In this document: positions 35,203 to 44,481 of the stretch, piece by piece | Layout of the letters: each line of letters starts with the position of its first letter | Numbering within the stretch: the stretch's first letter is position 1 | From: Sutcliffiella horikoshii | Lineage (GTDB): Bacteria; Bacillota; Bacilli; Bacillales; Bacillaceae_I | Direction of reading: 5' to 3' | Length of the DNA: 64,000 nt | Assembly (NCBI RefSeq): GCF_021991925.1 | Contig: NZ_RXZI01000004.1 | Location: forward strand, 62,001-126,000 | Program-made: the position numbers and the translations under genes | Notes under the pieces: generated by a model | The model's input: only the letters and a program-made list of their open reading frames with translations | Database searches by the model: none | What the model was told of the DNA's origin: nothing

Positions 35203-35859
35203 TTAACCATTCGTTCTCTGCACCTTTTCTATGCACCGAGAAAACGATTCAGCCGCTGCAACAGGTGAGTCAGCTTTTGAGATAGCCGAGATCACCGCAA
35301 CTCCATCTGCTCCAGATTCCAATACCGCCCAAGCATTTTCAACTGAAATACCGCCAATTCCCACTATCGGGACGGTAATGCCCGCATGGCGAATTTGCCT
35401 GATAACCTCTGGCCCTTTCACTTCCCTGATGTCTTTTTTGGTGGTAGTGAAGTACATGGGTCCCACTCCTATGTAATCAGCTCCAACCCTAACAGCTTCA
35501 GCAGCCTCCTCCACTGTGTGACAGGAAACACCGATAACCATTCCGGGCGTTAGCCGTTCCCTCACAAAAGTAAAAGAATCATCCTCTTGCCCGATATGCA
35601 CGCCGTCTGCCTCGATTTCCACCGCCATCTCGATATCATCATTCACGATAAACGGAATATCATGCCTCTTACAAATTTCCTTAAGCTCCAAGGCAAAATC
35701 CCTTTTTTCTGCCCCCACCTTGGCCCCTTGTCCTTTTTCACGAAACTGGAAAAGAGTAATTCCCCCGTTGATGGCTTCCTGCAGCACATCCTTTGGGTCT
35801 CGACCATTGCAATCCACACTGCCCATCACAAAATATACATGTAACCATTCCCTCTTCAT
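35203..35859 (-). CDS. thiE: Thiamine phosphate synthase ThiE
   Basis: A 218-residue TIM barrel. HVYFVMGSVDCNGRDPKDV opens the protein; FQFREKG, FIVNDDIEMAVEIEADGVHIGQ (pyrophosphate/Mg site) and DYIGVGPMYFTTTKKD are the ThiE signatures; VGIGGISVENAW binds phosphate. It joins HMP-PP and thiazole phosphate to thiamine phosphate. Last gene of the seven-gene operon tenI-thiO-thiS-thiG-thiF-thiD-thiE; it overlaps thiD by four bases. Confidence 0.92.
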   Translation of the reverse strand: MKREWLHVYFVMGSVDCNGRDPKDVLQEAINGGITLFQFREKGQGAKVGAEKRDFALELKEICKRHDIPFIVNDDIEMAVEIEADGVHIGQEDDSFTFVRERLTPGMVIGVSCHTVEEAAEAVRVGADYIGVGPMYFTTTKKDIREVKGPEVIRQIRHAGITVPIVGIGGISVENAWAVLESGADGVAVISAISKADSPVAAAESFSRCIEKVQRTNG

Positions 35860-36659
35860 ACGCCAACACCAGTTTTTCGGTATGCCCAGTGATTGGTTGG
35901 ACCATGGCCACTACCTATTCCAAGTTCTTGCTCAATGGCAAGATGAATATAGCGTTTTGCCACCAAAATCGCATCTTCCACTGTGTAACCTTTGCCTAGT
36001 CCAGCCGCGATAGCCGCCGCAAACGTACAGCCGGTTCCATGAGTGTGTCTTGTATCAACGCGCATGCTTTTGAGCTCAATAAAGCAGTTACCATCATAGA
36101 CGAGGTCAACTAACTCCTCCCCTTCCCCATGTCCGCCTTTAATGACAACATGGGAAGAGCCAAGTTTATGAAGCATGCGAGCCGCTTCCTTCCTCCTGTC
36201 CATTGAATCCAACGTCATTTCGGTCAGCACTTCCGCTTCAGGAATATTCGGCGTTGTGACAGTCGCGAGCGGGAGGAGCTTTTCGCGAATTGCCCTTATT
36301 GCATCCTCCTGTAACAGTTTTGCCCCACCTTTGGCTATCATGACAGGGTCCACCACTACATTTCCCCAGCCATATTCTGCAATCTTGTTGGCTACTGACT
36401 CAATGATGACGCCGCTGAATAACATTCCCGTTTTTAAAGCATCCGGACGTAAATCCTCTGCAATGGAATGCAATTGCTCCAATACCATGTCAACTGGTAT
36501 CGGATAGACGCTTTGGACCCCTAATGTGTTTTGGGCGGTCAAGGCGGTGATGGCCGACATCCCATACACATCCAGCTCCTGAAACGTTTTAATATCAGCC
36601 TGGATGCCGGCACCTCCGCCACTATCGGAGCCTGCTATCGTTAATACTTTTGCTACCAT
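35856..36659 (-). CDS. thiD: Hydroxymethylpyrimidine (phosphate) kinase ThiD
   Basis: A 267-residue ribokinase-fold kinase. VLTIAGSDSGGGAGIQADIKTF is the ThiD N-terminal signature; VVDPVMIAKGG and VIKGGHGEGEELVDLVYDG follow; DTRHTHGTGCTFAAAIAAGL holds the catalytic Asp/anion hole (GTGC). It phosphorylates HMP to HMP-P and HMP-PP. Coupled to thiE by a four-base overlap. ATG 36659. Confidence 0.93.
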   Translation of the reverse strand: MVAKVLTIAGSDSGGGAGIQADIKTFQELDVYGMSAITALTAQNTLGVQSVYPIPVDMVLEQLHSIAEDLRPDALKTGMLFSGVIIESVANKIAEYGWGNVVVDPVMIAKGGAKLLQEDAIRAIREKLLPLATVTTPNIPEAEVLTEMTLDSMDRRKEAARMLHKLGSSHVVIKGGHGEGEELVDLVYDGNCFIELKSMRVDTRHTHGTGCTFAAAIAAGLGKGYTVEDAILVAKRYIHLAIEQELGIGSGHGPTNHWAYRKTGVGV

Positions 36660-36674
36660 AGATTTCTCAGTCCC

Positions 36675-37703
36675 TTATCCTAAATATCGGTGATACAATG
36701 TTTTTGCCCTCGCAATTTCTTTTGTCCCATGAACGAGCACCCTACCATCCTGGAAAGCTACCAGGCGATGCCCCTCCACTTGGAAGGAAATTAAATATGG
36801 GTTGGCTTCCACACCTATCCCTTGGGAGGTCAAAAGCTCTTTAATTGCCCTCAGACTCCTACCCCCAGACAATGTTTCCGCTGGTCTTATCTGCACGGAA
36901 TCCCTTCCGCATAGGACAGCCGTTTTTGTCTGGTTTTCAAAAGATAAAAAAGGATACGCCTTATTTTCTCCACAACTTAAACATTCAAGGTTCTTCAATC
37001 CCGCTACATTCAAGGAGACATATTGATTTTTCCACAAATCGAAGGAAACGAGCTTACGATTGCAGTCCTTGACATTACCAGAAAGGATTTTCAACGCCTC
37101 TGCAACCTGATGAGCAACCACCATCCCAACAGCTGGGGCAATAATCCCGACTGTATCGCAAGTCGCACCTCCCAGGGGAACTGTTTTCAGCAAACACTGC
37201 AAGCAGGGGGTTTCACCTGGAAAAATGGTAAAAGAGATGCCGTAGCTCCCCACACACGCGCCATAAATCCAAGGAACACCATGCTTTTGACTAATATCAT
37301 TCATGATCATGCGGATATCAAAGTTATCGGTCGCATCAAGCAACAGATCAAAACACTCATCTTTCACTAGCGCATCCAACATATCCGCCGTTACATCCGC
37401 AACTTGGGCATTTATTTCCACTTCTGAATTGATCAGCTGGAGCCGCTCCTTTGCTGCCACCGCTTTGGGCAGCTTTTCGTGTGCATCCTTTTCACAATAA
37501 AGCTGTTGACGTTGCAGGTTGCTCCACTCCACATAATCCCTGTCTATGATTGTGATCTTTCCGACTCCCGCCCTGACAAGAGCCTCCGCATTTCCCGTGC
37601 CTAATGCCCCTGCACCGATGAGTAACACGTGTTTTTCACCGATGCTTTTTTGACCGTCCACTCCAATCGGTGCGAACAAGGTCTGACGTGAATATCGATC
37701 CAT
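36675..37703 (-). CDS. thiF: ThiS adenylyltransferase ThiF (MoeB/E1-like)
   Basis: A 342-residue E1-like enzyme. VLLIGAGALGTGNAEALVRAGV binds ATP; IDRDYVEWSNLQRQQLY contains the family Arg; LLLDATDNFDIRMIMND follows; CLQCLL and CLSCGE supply CxxC pairs for Zn. It adenylates the ThiS C-terminal Gly-Gly for sulphur transfer. The last 70 residues form an extra domain. Start ATG 37703 overlaps the thiG stop (TAATG). Confidence 0.9.
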   Translation of the reverse strand: MDRYSRQTLFAPIGVDGQKSIGEKHVLLIGAGALGTGNAEALVRAGVGKITIIDRDYVEWSNLQRQQLYCEKDAHEKLPKAVAAKERLQLINSEVEINAQVADVTADMLDALVKDECFDLLLDATDNFDIRMIMNDISQKHGVPWIYGACVGSYGISFTIFPGETPCLQCLLKTVPLGGATCDTVGIIAPAVGMVVAHQVAEALKILSGNVKDCNRKLVSFDLWKNQYVSLNVAGLKNLECLSCGENKAYPFLSFENQTKTAVLCGRDSVQIRPAETLSGGRSLRAIKELLTSQGIGVEANPYLISFQVEGHRLVAFQDGRVLVHGTKEIARAKTLYHRYLG

Positions 37704-38470
37704 TACCCGACACTCATTCCTTCACTTGGACTGCTGGCTGTCGCATAACGTTTCTTTTCCATTCTTCCAGCCTCATATCCAAGACGCCCAGCTTCTATCG
37801 CAAGTTTCATGGCTTCTGCCATTTTTACAGGATCTTTGGCTGCTGAAACGGCCGTATTCAATAGGACTCCATCCGCTCCTAATTCCATCGCCTTCGCAGC
37901 ATCTGCTGGTGAACCGATTCCTGCATCCACGATAACCGGCACATTGGATTGTTCAATGATAAAGCCTAAGTTCAATTCGTTGATGATTCCTTGACCAGAA
38001 CCGATTGGGGAGGCACCTGGCATGATGGCGTGGGAACCAAGCTCTTCTAGTTTTCTAGCAAGCACGACATCATCTGATGTATAAGGAAGTACAGTAAAGC
38101 CTTCTTTTAAAAGTTCTTCCGTCGCCTTCAGCGTTTCTACCGGATCTGGCAGTAATGTTTTCCAACAACCGATTACTTCCACCTTGATCATGTCGCAAAG
38201 ACCGGAAGCCTTCGCAAGTTTTGCTATTCTTACAGCTTCTTCCGCCGTTTTGGCACCTGCTGTATTCGGTAACAACGTGTATTTCTCCAAATCTAGCTTT
38301 TCTAAAAAGTTTGGCTGACTTGCTTCAAAGATGTTCATTCTTCTAACCGCGAATGTTAGTATTTCAGATTCTGAAACATCCACCGCCTGCTTTTGAATAT
38401 CAAAGTCTGGGTACTTCCCTGTTCCTAACAACAACCTAGAATTAAATGAATATGAACCAATTTTCAACAT
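37703..38470 (-). CDS. thiG: Thiazole synthase ThiG
   Basis: A 255-residue TIM barrel. [19 protein letters not shown] is the ThiG start; [17 protein letters not shown] has the Schiff-base region (Lys in KVEVI); [31 protein letters not shown] binds phosphate. It forms the thiazole ring from DXP, ThiS thiocarboxylate and dehydroglycine supplied by ThiO. Next to thiS by one base. Confidence 0.95.
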   Translation of the reverse strand: MLKIGSYSFNSRLLLGTGKYPDFDIQKQAVDVSESEILTFAVRRMNIFEASQPNFLEKLDLEKYTLLPNTAGAKTAEEAVRIAKLAKASGLCDMIKVEVIGCWKTLLPDPVETLKATEELLKEGFTVLPYTSDDVVLARKLEELGSHAIMPGASPIGSGQGIINELNLGFIIEQSNVPVIVDAGIGSPADAAKAMELGADGVLLNTAVSAAKDPVKMAEAMKLAIEAGRLGYEAGRMEKKRYATASSPSEGMSVG

Positions 38471-38471
38471 A

Positions 38472-38675
38472 TTAACCGCCTCCTACGAAATGTACTAATT
38501 CTAATTGATCTCCATCTTGCACGTTCTCCGCCACATGGTGTTCCTTTTGCAAAATCTCTTTATTCTTTTCCACTATGACCACCTTCTGATCCAACTGAAA
38601 ATGTTCTAACAATTCCGATACGGTCTTCACTGAATCCGGAATTTCCATAGCGTCACCATTAATGATCAATTTCAA
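38472..38675 (-). CDS. thiS: Sulphur carrier protein ThiS
   Basis: A 67-residue ubiquitin-fold carrier ending ELVHFVGGG; its C-terminal Gly-Gly is activated by ThiF and carries the thiazole sulphur. I chose TTG 38675, with GGGGGGTG seven bases before it; it starts two bases after the thiO stop. A start at 38693 would overlap thiO. Valine-rich middle ([12 protein letters not shown]) is the central strand. Confidence 0.88.
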   Translation of the reverse strand: MKLIINGDAMEIPDSVKTVSELLEHFQLDQKVVIVEKNKEILQKEHHVAENVQDGDQLELVHFVGGG

Positions 38676-38676
38676 T

Positions 38677-39804
38677 TTATTCACCCCCCGCATATTCTTT
38701 TAATCTATCTAACTTGAATGCTTCCATATAATTCGGCATGGGGTCACCCTGAATCATTTTGGTCACAAGTTTTCCTGTGATGGGGGATAGTAGAATTCCA
38801 TTCCGGTAATGTCCGGTAGCGATGACAAGATTCTTATATTTCGGATGATGCCCCAGATAAGGAAGACCATCCCCTGTTTGAGGACGTATCCCCGACCAGA
38901 ATCTTTCAAAAGTGGCATACTTGACGGACGGAAGCACTCTCGCAACCTCCTCCATTAACTGATAAATCCCACCTACCGTAACATTTTCGGAAAAAGTGTC
39001 AGGGACCATCGTGGCTCCGATAACCAACCTGTTTCCACTTTTCGGAACAAGGTAACAGCTTTCTGTGAAAATTGTACTTGCGAGCAATGGTCGATCTGTG
39101 ATGACAGAGAAGCACTCCCCTTTTACCGGATAGGCAGGAACTGTCACTCCGCACTCGCCAAGCAACCTTTTGCTCCAAGCTCCTGCTGCAATGACTACAT
39201 TTTCCCCATGAAACGTTCCGTTGCTAGTTTCTACACCTCTAACGCTACATTTATCCATGACTAATGAGTACACATCAACATACTCTTTCACTTCCGCTCC
39301 AAGGTTGATTGCCGATTTAGCAAATGCATGGGTAAGTCGTTCAGGATTGACATGGCCATCCATGGGAATGTCCATAGCCCCCAACAGAGCATCCGAAAGT
39401 TGCCCCTCCCTTTCTGCTACTTGTTCCGGAGCAAGCCATTCTGCCCGTTCCCCTAGCTTTTGTTGAAAGGCAATCGTGCTTTTTAGGTGCCGTGCTTCTT
39501 CCTCGTTCATGGCAAGCTTCAGCATCCCTTTCTGCACAAGCTCCATGTCGATTCCCGAGTGCTCTTTCAGTTCGTATTGAAGAGACGGAAACATGGCCCT
39601 GCTTTCTTTGGCAATATCAAAAAGTGCTCCTTCTCTTGTCACTTCCACTTGTGCTCCAAGCATGCCGGCAGCTGCACTCGATGCCTTCCCCGCCAACTTC
39701 TCCCTCTCCAAAAGCAATACACTTTTCCCATCACGTGCAAGGTAGTATGCAATAGAGCAGCCATTGACACCTCCACCTATAATAATTGCGTCATATTTAT
39801 TCAT
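38677..39804 (-). CDS. thiO: Glycine oxidase ThiO
   Basis: A 375-residue FAD amine oxidase. AIIIGGGVNGCSIAYYLARDG is the dinucleotide fold; VLLLEREKLAGKASSAAAGMLGAQ is the ThiO/GO motif; VIAAGAWSKRLL and ERFWSGIRPQTGDGLPYLG complete the FAD domain. It oxidises glycine to the imine used by ThiG. Overlaps the tenI stop by four bases (ATGA) and has AGGAGG upstream. Confidence 0.92.
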   Translation of the reverse strand: MNKYDAIIIGGGVNGCSIAYYLARDGKSVLLLEREKLAGKASSAAAGMLGAQVEVTREGALFDIAKESRAMFPSLQYELKEHSGIDMELVQKGMLKLAMNEEEARHLKSTIAFQQKLGERAEWLAPEQVAEREGQLSDALLGAMDIPMDGHVNPERLTHAFAKSAINLGAEVKEYVDVYSLVMDKCSVRGVETSNGTFHGENVVIAAGAWSKRLLGECGVTVPAYPVKGECFSVITDRPLLASTIFTESCYLVPKSGNRLVIGATMVPDTFSENVTVGGIYQLMEEVARVLPSVKYATFERFWSGIRPQTGDGLPYLGHHPKYKNLVIATGHYRNGILLSPITGKLVTKMIQGDPMPNYMEAFKLDRLKEYAGGE

Positions 39805-40415
39805 CCAATCTCCTCCTTTTCGGCAAACAAAGCTGCTTGAAAGGCTTTAGCTGCATGAACGTTATCTCCTGCATCCATAATTCCGGACATGACGGCGATC
39901 CCTCCAGCCCCGGAAGCCCTTAGCTCCTGGAGTTTATCAGGAGTTATTCCGCCAATCGCAATAACGGGAATTTTCAATGACCTGGTTAATCTTCTAAACT
40001 CCATCAGCCCTTTTGGGTTCAACCCCTTCTTGGAAGAGGTCGAATAGATATGGCCATATAGGATAAAATCAGCCCCGTCCAATTCTGCCTGTATTGCCTC
40101 TTCATAACTATGTACCGACTTACCGACTCTTAATTCAGGAAAATTTCTGCGAATCTCGGAAACTCCAAGACTATGATAGGCCAGTTGTACTCCGCCTACA
40201 TTGAGCACATGGGCTACATCGACACGATCGTTTATGATGATCTTCCCGGGCCGGACCCCAGATCTAATCAGCTCGTCAACCAGTTCAAAAACCTCTTTTG
40301 CACTTCGGTGTTTTTCTCTTACATGGATATAATCCACTGAGTCATGGACTTCACACAAGATGGCAACAAGCTCTTCCTTTGTTTTTTTACCATCTGTAAT
40401 AAGATGTAATTGCAA
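39801..40415 (-). CDS. tenI: Thiazole tautomerase TenI
   Basis: A 204-residue ThiE-like barrel. LHLITDGKKTKEELVAIL, YIHVREKHRSAKEVFELV, INDRVDVAHVLNVGGVQLAY (His as in TenI) and IAIGGITPDKLQELRASGAGGIAVMSGI. It lacks the full ThiE pyrophosphate-binding set, which favours TenI over a second ThiE. It aromatises the thiazole phosphate tautomer. TTG start at 40415 after GTGAGGA. First gene of the operon, downstream of TPP riboswitch 1, its terminator and repeat copy C. Confidence 0.85.
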   Translation of the reverse strand: MQLHLITDGKKTKEELVAILCEVHDSVDYIHVREKHRSAKEVFELVDELIRSGVRPGKIIINDRVDVAHVLNVGGVQLAYHSLGVSEIRRNFPELRVGKSVHSYEEAIQAELDGADFILYGHIYSTSSKKGLNPKGLMEFRRLTRSLKIPVIAIGGITPDKLQELRASGAGGIAVMSGIMDAGDNVHAAKAFQAALFAEKEEIG

Positions 40416-40459
40416 AGTTCCTCACCCTTATAAAATAAATCTTATATTTTTGTTTAACT

Positions 40460-40587
40460 CCTATTGAATTCCGTTCCAGGGGTTCGCTTTCCGCGAGGCG
40501 ATGCTTGAGCCTCCTCACTTCGTTGCGGGGTCTCAATCTACCGCTACCTCTCGCAGGAGTCTCACCCCTTTCACTCCAATCAACAGG
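40460..40587. repeat. Structured dispersed repeat R1, copy C
   Basis: A 128-bp element with outer arms CCTATTGA / TCAACAGG (one mismatch), middle stem TTGAG / CTCAA and lower stem GCGAG / CTCGC where other copies have GCGGG / CCCGC. It sits within the transcribed leader of tenI, between the riboswitch terminator and the gene. Confidence 0.85.
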
Positions 40588-40616
40588 GGATTCTGGTGTA
40601 ACATAGCAAAAGAATG

Positions 40617-40651
40617 CAAAAAACCCACTCTTTAACGTAAAGAGTGGGTTT
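40617..40651 (-). terminator. Expression-platform terminator of TPP riboswitch 1
   Basis: Perfect 14-bp stem AAACCCACTCTTTA / TAAAGAGTGGGTTT, three-base loop, with seven T on the minus strand. Confidence 0.9.
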
Positions 40652-40687
40652 CATCTATGTGTGGTATGTAAAGCCAACAGTGATAGA

Positions 40688-40783
40688 ACATTTCCACTTC
40701 CCTACGCTAGTACAAACTAGATCAGGTTCAAAGGGTCTGGAAATCACTCTTTCCATCTCAGTCACTATTGACTCCCCTAGTGT
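40688..40783 (-). promoter_or_regulatory. TPP riboswitch 1 (thi synthesis operon)
   Basis: The minus strand reads CTAGGGGAGTC, then CTGAGATGG, then ACCCTTTGAACCTGATC and AGCGTAGGGAAGTGG, the conserved THI-box elements in order. Thiamine pyrophosphate binding would favour the downstream terminator and shut off tenI-thiOSGFDE. Confidence 0.95.
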
Positions 40784-40847
40784 TACGAGTTATTCATTTG
40801 ATGGCTTCAGTATAGCACACAATTCCTGATTTTAAAAGAAATGCATA

Positions 40848-41642
40848 CTATCCGCTGTATCTGACATCTGTTATCGGTACATAAGGTAGCCTTATGCCAA
40901 GATAAAGGGACAAAGCAATCATCAATAGGATTAAAAGCACAAACCACAGATCTTTCCGGGAGTAACCCAGCTCGTAATAAAAGGTACGATTCTTTTGATT
41001 ACTGAAACGCTTCGCTTCCATGGCCATTGCAATTCGGTGTGCTCTCCTGATACTCTGGGAGAGTAAAGGGATGCTGTAAAAATACATCTTTTTCAACAAG
41101 CTCCCCTTCTGCTCCACTCCCCTAACGATCAGCGCCTTCCTTAAGGTAAGAAATTCCTCTAGAATTAACGGCAATAGACGGATACCCGCCATAAAGCTAT
41201 ATGCAAACTTAGGCGGTAGCCTCCATTGCTGCATCAGGGAATAAAATAAATATACCGGCTGGGTCGTCAGGGCAAAAATCAACCCACAAAAAGCAAATGT
41301 CAGTGACCGTAATCCTAGGTGAATTCCACGATAAAAACTTTCCTCCGAGATATTTATTAACCCAAATTCAAACCAGGTGGTATCTCCTCTTCCAAACAGG
41401 ACCATAGAGATCGCGGAAGTGAAAAATAAAAAGAAAAATGGAACGAGCAATAGAAACTTCAGCTTATAGGATTGGCCTGTCATGAAAAGATAGACCAACA
41501 ATAGAACACCTGTTAAGTTCGTCATCACATTGATATTATGAATGAACAGGACACCTATAAAGAGGAGGACCATCCCTGATAGTTTAAAGCTTGGATTAAT
41601 ATCATGCATCCAAGATTTATTTTTATAAAGCTCCAACTGCAT
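40848..41642 (-). CDS. ykoC: ECF-type thiamine/HMP transporter T component (YkoC-like)
   Basis: A 264-residue EcfT-type transmembrane protein with five to six TM segments. KALIVRGVEQKGSLLKKMYFYSIPLLSQSIRRAHRIAMAMEAKRFSNQ carries two Ala-Arg-Gly/Glu-Ala-Lys-type coupling helices that dock on the ATPase. It is the last gene of tenA-ykoE-ykoD-ykoC and overlaps ykoD by 20 bases. Predicted importer of the pyrimidine moiety of thiamine. Confidence 0.85.
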   Translation of the reverse strand: MQLELYKNKSWMHDINPSFKLSGMVLLFIGVLFIHNINVMTNLTGVLLLVYLFMTGQSYKLKFLLLVPFFFLFFTSAISMVLFGRGDTTWFEFGLINISEESFYRGIHLGLRSLTFAFCGLIFALTTQPVYLFYSLMQQWRLPPKFAYSFMAGIRLLPLILEEFLTLRKALIVRGVEQKGSLLKKMYFYSIPLLSQSIRRAHRIAMAMEAKRFSNQKNRTFYYELGYSRKDLWFVLLILLMIALSLYLGIRLPYVPITDVRYSG

Positions 41643-43080
41643 CCTTTTCTCCCCTGCCTCTCAATCTCTCATTACTCCTCCTATCGATAAGCTGCCCATC
41701 TTTTACCGTCCATATGGTATCAGAGAACTCCGTTACGATGTGCTCATCATGTGTGACCATCAAGATAGCGACGCCTGCTTCCCTTAATCTTTCCAACCAT
41801 TCCAGCATGGCAAACGTGTTTCTGCTGTCCTGTCCGAATGTCGGTTCATCCAACAGAAGGATATTCGGCTGGTTGATGACAGCAGCCGCTACACTCAACC
41901 TGCGTTTTTGTCCCATGGATAATTGGTACGGGTGGTGGTGACGCACATGGTCCAACTTGAAAAGTCTCAGCATCTCCTCTACTTTTTCTAAGACAAAAGC
42001 TTCGTCCATTTTCTTTAGACGCAGTGTATAGCCAACTTCTGCTTCCACGGTTTTGGTAACAAATTGGAATTCAGGGTTCTGGAAAACGAAGGTTACCAGG
42101 TCAGTGGGGATACTTTTGACCTTTTCTCCATTGATTTCTAGGGTACCTTCTGTCTTTATCAGCTTCATTAACGATTCGAGCAATGTGCTTTTCCCCGCCC
42201 CATTCTTTCCTATCATGGAAATCCATTCCCCCTTACGAATTTCCGCTTCCTCCACATAAATCTTTTTCTCTTTGCCACGAAATCCTGAAAGACCGTTCAC
42301 TTTTAACACCGTTTTAGCCTCCATATTAAGCATGGAGAAGGGCTTTCTGTTTTTCAAATAATTCTCCCAAGCACCTGGGTACCATATGCCATATTCGTTT
42401 AAAAGAGAAAGCGAGGTGCTGAAAACATCTTGCGTCTTACCATCAACAACTATATTTCCAGCCTCATCCAACACGATGACCCTTTCCACGAAGTCGAGTA
42501 GCTGCTCCACTTTATGCTCCACGATGATAACTGTTTTATCATCTGCCACTTTCTTAATGGTGTCCCAAACTTCCCTGGTACCTTCTGGATCTAATAACGC
42601 GGTCGGTTCATCTAAAAAGAGCACGTCTGGCTCCATCGAGAGGACGGAAGCAATGGCAAGCCGTTGCTTCATCCCGCCTGAGAGTTGCTGGATTTTCATG
42701 TGGACATTCGGTAGATCCAACCCCACCATATCCAGGACTCCTGCAATTCTTTTATCCATCTGCTCTCTTGGAACAGCGAGGTTTTCCAGTACAAAAGCAA
42801 GTTCTTCATCCACATAAGGCATACAAAACTGTGCATCCGGGTCTTGGAAGACATATCCCCATGAATTGGGCAAGAGTTGCTCTTTTACAATTATCGGCAC
42901 TTCCATAACATTCGGAATAAGTCCTGCCAAAACTTGAATGAGCGTAGATTTCCCACTGCCTGAGGGGCCAAGGATCAATACCTTCTCCCCCCTCCTGATC
43001 TTGATGGACAAGTCTTCAAATATCCTTTCTCCACCCGGGTATTTCAGTCTTAACTCGTCTAATTGTATAATTGGTTCCAT
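41623..43080 (-). CDS. ykoD: ECF-type transporter double ATPase (YkoD-like)
   Basis: A 485-residue fusion of two ABC ATPase domains. Domain 1: GPSGSGKSTLIQV, LSGGMKQRLAIASVL, VLFLDEPTALLDPEG. Domain 2: GKNGAGKSTLLESL, LSMGQKRRLSVAAAV, ILLLDEPTFGQD. It drives uptake with YkoC and the substrate-binding membrane protein YkoE. ATG 43080 follows GGAGGC. Confidence 0.9.
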   Translation of the reverse strand: MEPIIQLDELRLKYPGGERIFEDLSIKIRRGEKVLILGPSGSGKSTLIQVLAGLIPNVMEVPIIVKEQLLPNSWGYVFQDPDAQFCMPYVDEELAFVLENLAVPREQMDKRIAGVLDMVGLDLPNVHMKIQQLSGGMKQRLAIASVLSMEPDVLFLDEPTALLDPEGTREVWDTIKKVADDKTVIIVEHKVEQLLDFVERVIVLDEAGNIVVDGKTQDVFSTSLSLLNEYGIWYPGAWENYLKNRKPFSMLNMEAKTVLKVNGLSGFRGKEKKIYVEEAEIRKGEWISMIGKNGAGKSTLLESLMKLIKTEGTLEINGEKVKSIPTDLVTFVFQNPEFQFVTKTVEAEVGYTLRLKKMDEAFVLEKVEEMLRLFKLDHVRHHHPYQLSMGQKRRLSVAAAVINQPNILLLDEPTFGQDSRNTFAMLEWLERLREAGVAILMVTHDEHIVTEFSDTIWTVKDGQLIDRRSNERLRGRGEKDAVGAL

Positions 43081-43090
43081 CTTCGCCTCC

Positions 43091-43672
43091 CTATTGCCTT
43101 AAGGAATCATAATCATCCTTGCTCACCGGTCTCAGTAGGCTTGTGACTCCCGTTGCCTCTAGCGCTTTTACCAAAACATAAGCAAGTACTCCCGCTAAAA
43201 GGACTGCTCCAATCAAACGGAAAGATATGAGCAATGTTACATTCCACCATACATAATCAAACAGGTATCCCCTAAATAGGTCCAATAAAAGCGAACCGAT
43301 ACCTGCTGCGATACCCGCAAGCGATGCGACAATCACATCAAACCGCTTATAGCGGAAAGCCATAAATACCATTTCAGCAAAAAGTCCTTGTATTACACCA
43401 TATATCAAAACCATCAACCCATATTCCGAACCGACCAGAAATTCACCTGAGGCGGCTGCCACTTCCGCCAGGAAAGCCACACCAGCTTTTCTAATCAGTA
43501 GATAAGCAACCGTCGCGGCAATGAACCACATGCCATATGTCAGCTCTTGAAGCTGTAGTCCGAATGGCGCCAGCACGTTATACACCGGAGCCCATATTTT
43601 ATATACAATCCCGAATACGAGTGCAATAATGACCGTCACCAATATATCTGTAAGCTTTAATCCTTTGTTCAT
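43091..43672 (-). CDS. ykoE: ECF-type HMP/thiamine transporter S component (YkoE-like)
   Basis: A 193-residue membrane protein with five or six TM segments (LTDILVTVIIALVFGIVYKIW..., GVIQGLFAEMVFMAFRYKR). It matches YkoE, the substrate-capturing subunit of YkoEDC. The Ala/Gly-rich helices FLAEVAAASGEFLVGSEYGLMV fit the S-component fold. No ykoF gene is seen here. Confidence 0.85.
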   Translation of the reverse strand: MNKGLKLTDILVTVIIALVFGIVYKIWAPVYNVLAPFGLQLQELTYGMWFIAATVAYLLIRKAGVAFLAEVAAASGEFLVGSEYGLMVLIYGVIQGLFAEMVFMAFRYKRFDVIVASLAGIAAGIGSLLLDLFRGYLFDYVWWNVTLLISFRLIGAVLLAGVLAYVLVKALEATGVTSLLRPVSKDDYDSLRQ

Positions 43673-43687
43673 TTAAATCAAATCCCC

Positions 43688-44371
43688 CTACGCCTTCATT
43701 GCTGTTTCTGAAACCGGCCACTTCTCCAAGGTGTAGGCCATTTCCCAGAAGGAATATTCATACTGACTGCTGATGATAAAATACTCAAGCATTCTTTCTT
43801 TCTCTTCATCTGTCGCTTTTTCCGCCAATTCATCCAATCTATTTATTTGCTCTTCCACAAGCTCCTTGAACCATTCGCCACCATAAGCTGCAATCCATTC
43901 CTGATAGATTGGTTCAGCTGGAGTGCAGTCTTTTAATCTCTCACCAATTTCATAATATAACCAATAGCAAGGTAGCAGGGCTGCAATCACCTCTCCCAAC
44001 CCACCGGTCAATACGGCGCGATACATATGGGAAGTATAAGCGTGTGCGGTCGGAGCTGCTTGGAATGCCGCCTTTTCTGCCTCTGTCACCCCAAGGCGGT
44101 TTGAAAAATTTTCGTGCAAGGATAATTCTGCTTCATATGTACCTTGTGCATGTGCCGCTAGTCTTGCTGTTGTTTGCAGATCAAAAGCTTTGGCCCCTGC
44201 ATATGCTTGAACTTTTGCAAAGTGACTCAAATAGTAGGCATCCTGTAATACATAATATTTGAACGATTCTAATGATAAATTCCCCTCTGCTATTCCTTTT
44301 ACAAACGGGTGATGGAAACTCGCCTCCCAAATGTGATCCGCTTTTTCCCTTACAAGTTGTGAAAATTTCAT
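43688..44371 (-). CDS. tenA: Aminopyrimidine aminohydrolase / thiaminase II TenA
   Basis: A 227-residue all-helical TenA. ASFHHPFVKGIAEGNLSLESFKYYVLQDAYYL is the family start with the Asp; ALLPCYWLYYEIGE contains the catalytic Cys (C in LPCYW); YGGEWFKELVEEQINRLDEL and SSQYEYSFWEMAYTLEKW complete the site. It converts formylaminopyrimidine breakdown products to HMP. Its salvage role fits the YkoEDC importer downstream. ATG 44371 follows TAGGAGGA. Confidence 0.92.
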   Translation of the reverse strand: MKFSQLVREKADHIWEASFHHPFVKGIAEGNLSLESFKYYVLQDAYYLSHFAKVQAYAGAKAFDLQTTARLAAHAQGTYEAELSLHENFSNRLGVTEAEKAAFQAAPTAHAYTSHMYRAVLTGGLGEVIAALLPCYWLYYEIGERLKDCTPAEPIYQEWIAAYGGEWFKELVEEQINRLDELAEKATDEEKERMLEYFIISSQYEYSFWEMAYTLEKWPVSETAMKA

Positions 44372-44403
44372 TCTTCATTCCTCCTAAATTGTTGGTAAAA
44401 TGC

Positions 44404-44440
44404 AAAAAACCACCTTCCTCGCTTGCGCAAAGAAGGTGGT
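44404..44440 (-). terminator. Expression-platform terminator of TPP riboswitch 2
   Basis: Nine-pair stem ACCACCTTC / GAAGGTGGT with TTTTTTG tract on the minus strand, between the aptamer and tenA. Confidence 0.85.
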
Positions 44441-44481
44441 GAATACACTTAAACAGCTGAACTTTTTAAAAAAAGTGTTTC

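Noticed and set aside
35203-40415. tenI as a duplicate thiE
   Set aside because: The two barrels are related, but the first lacks the full ThiE pyrophosphate site and sits at the TenI position beside thiO.
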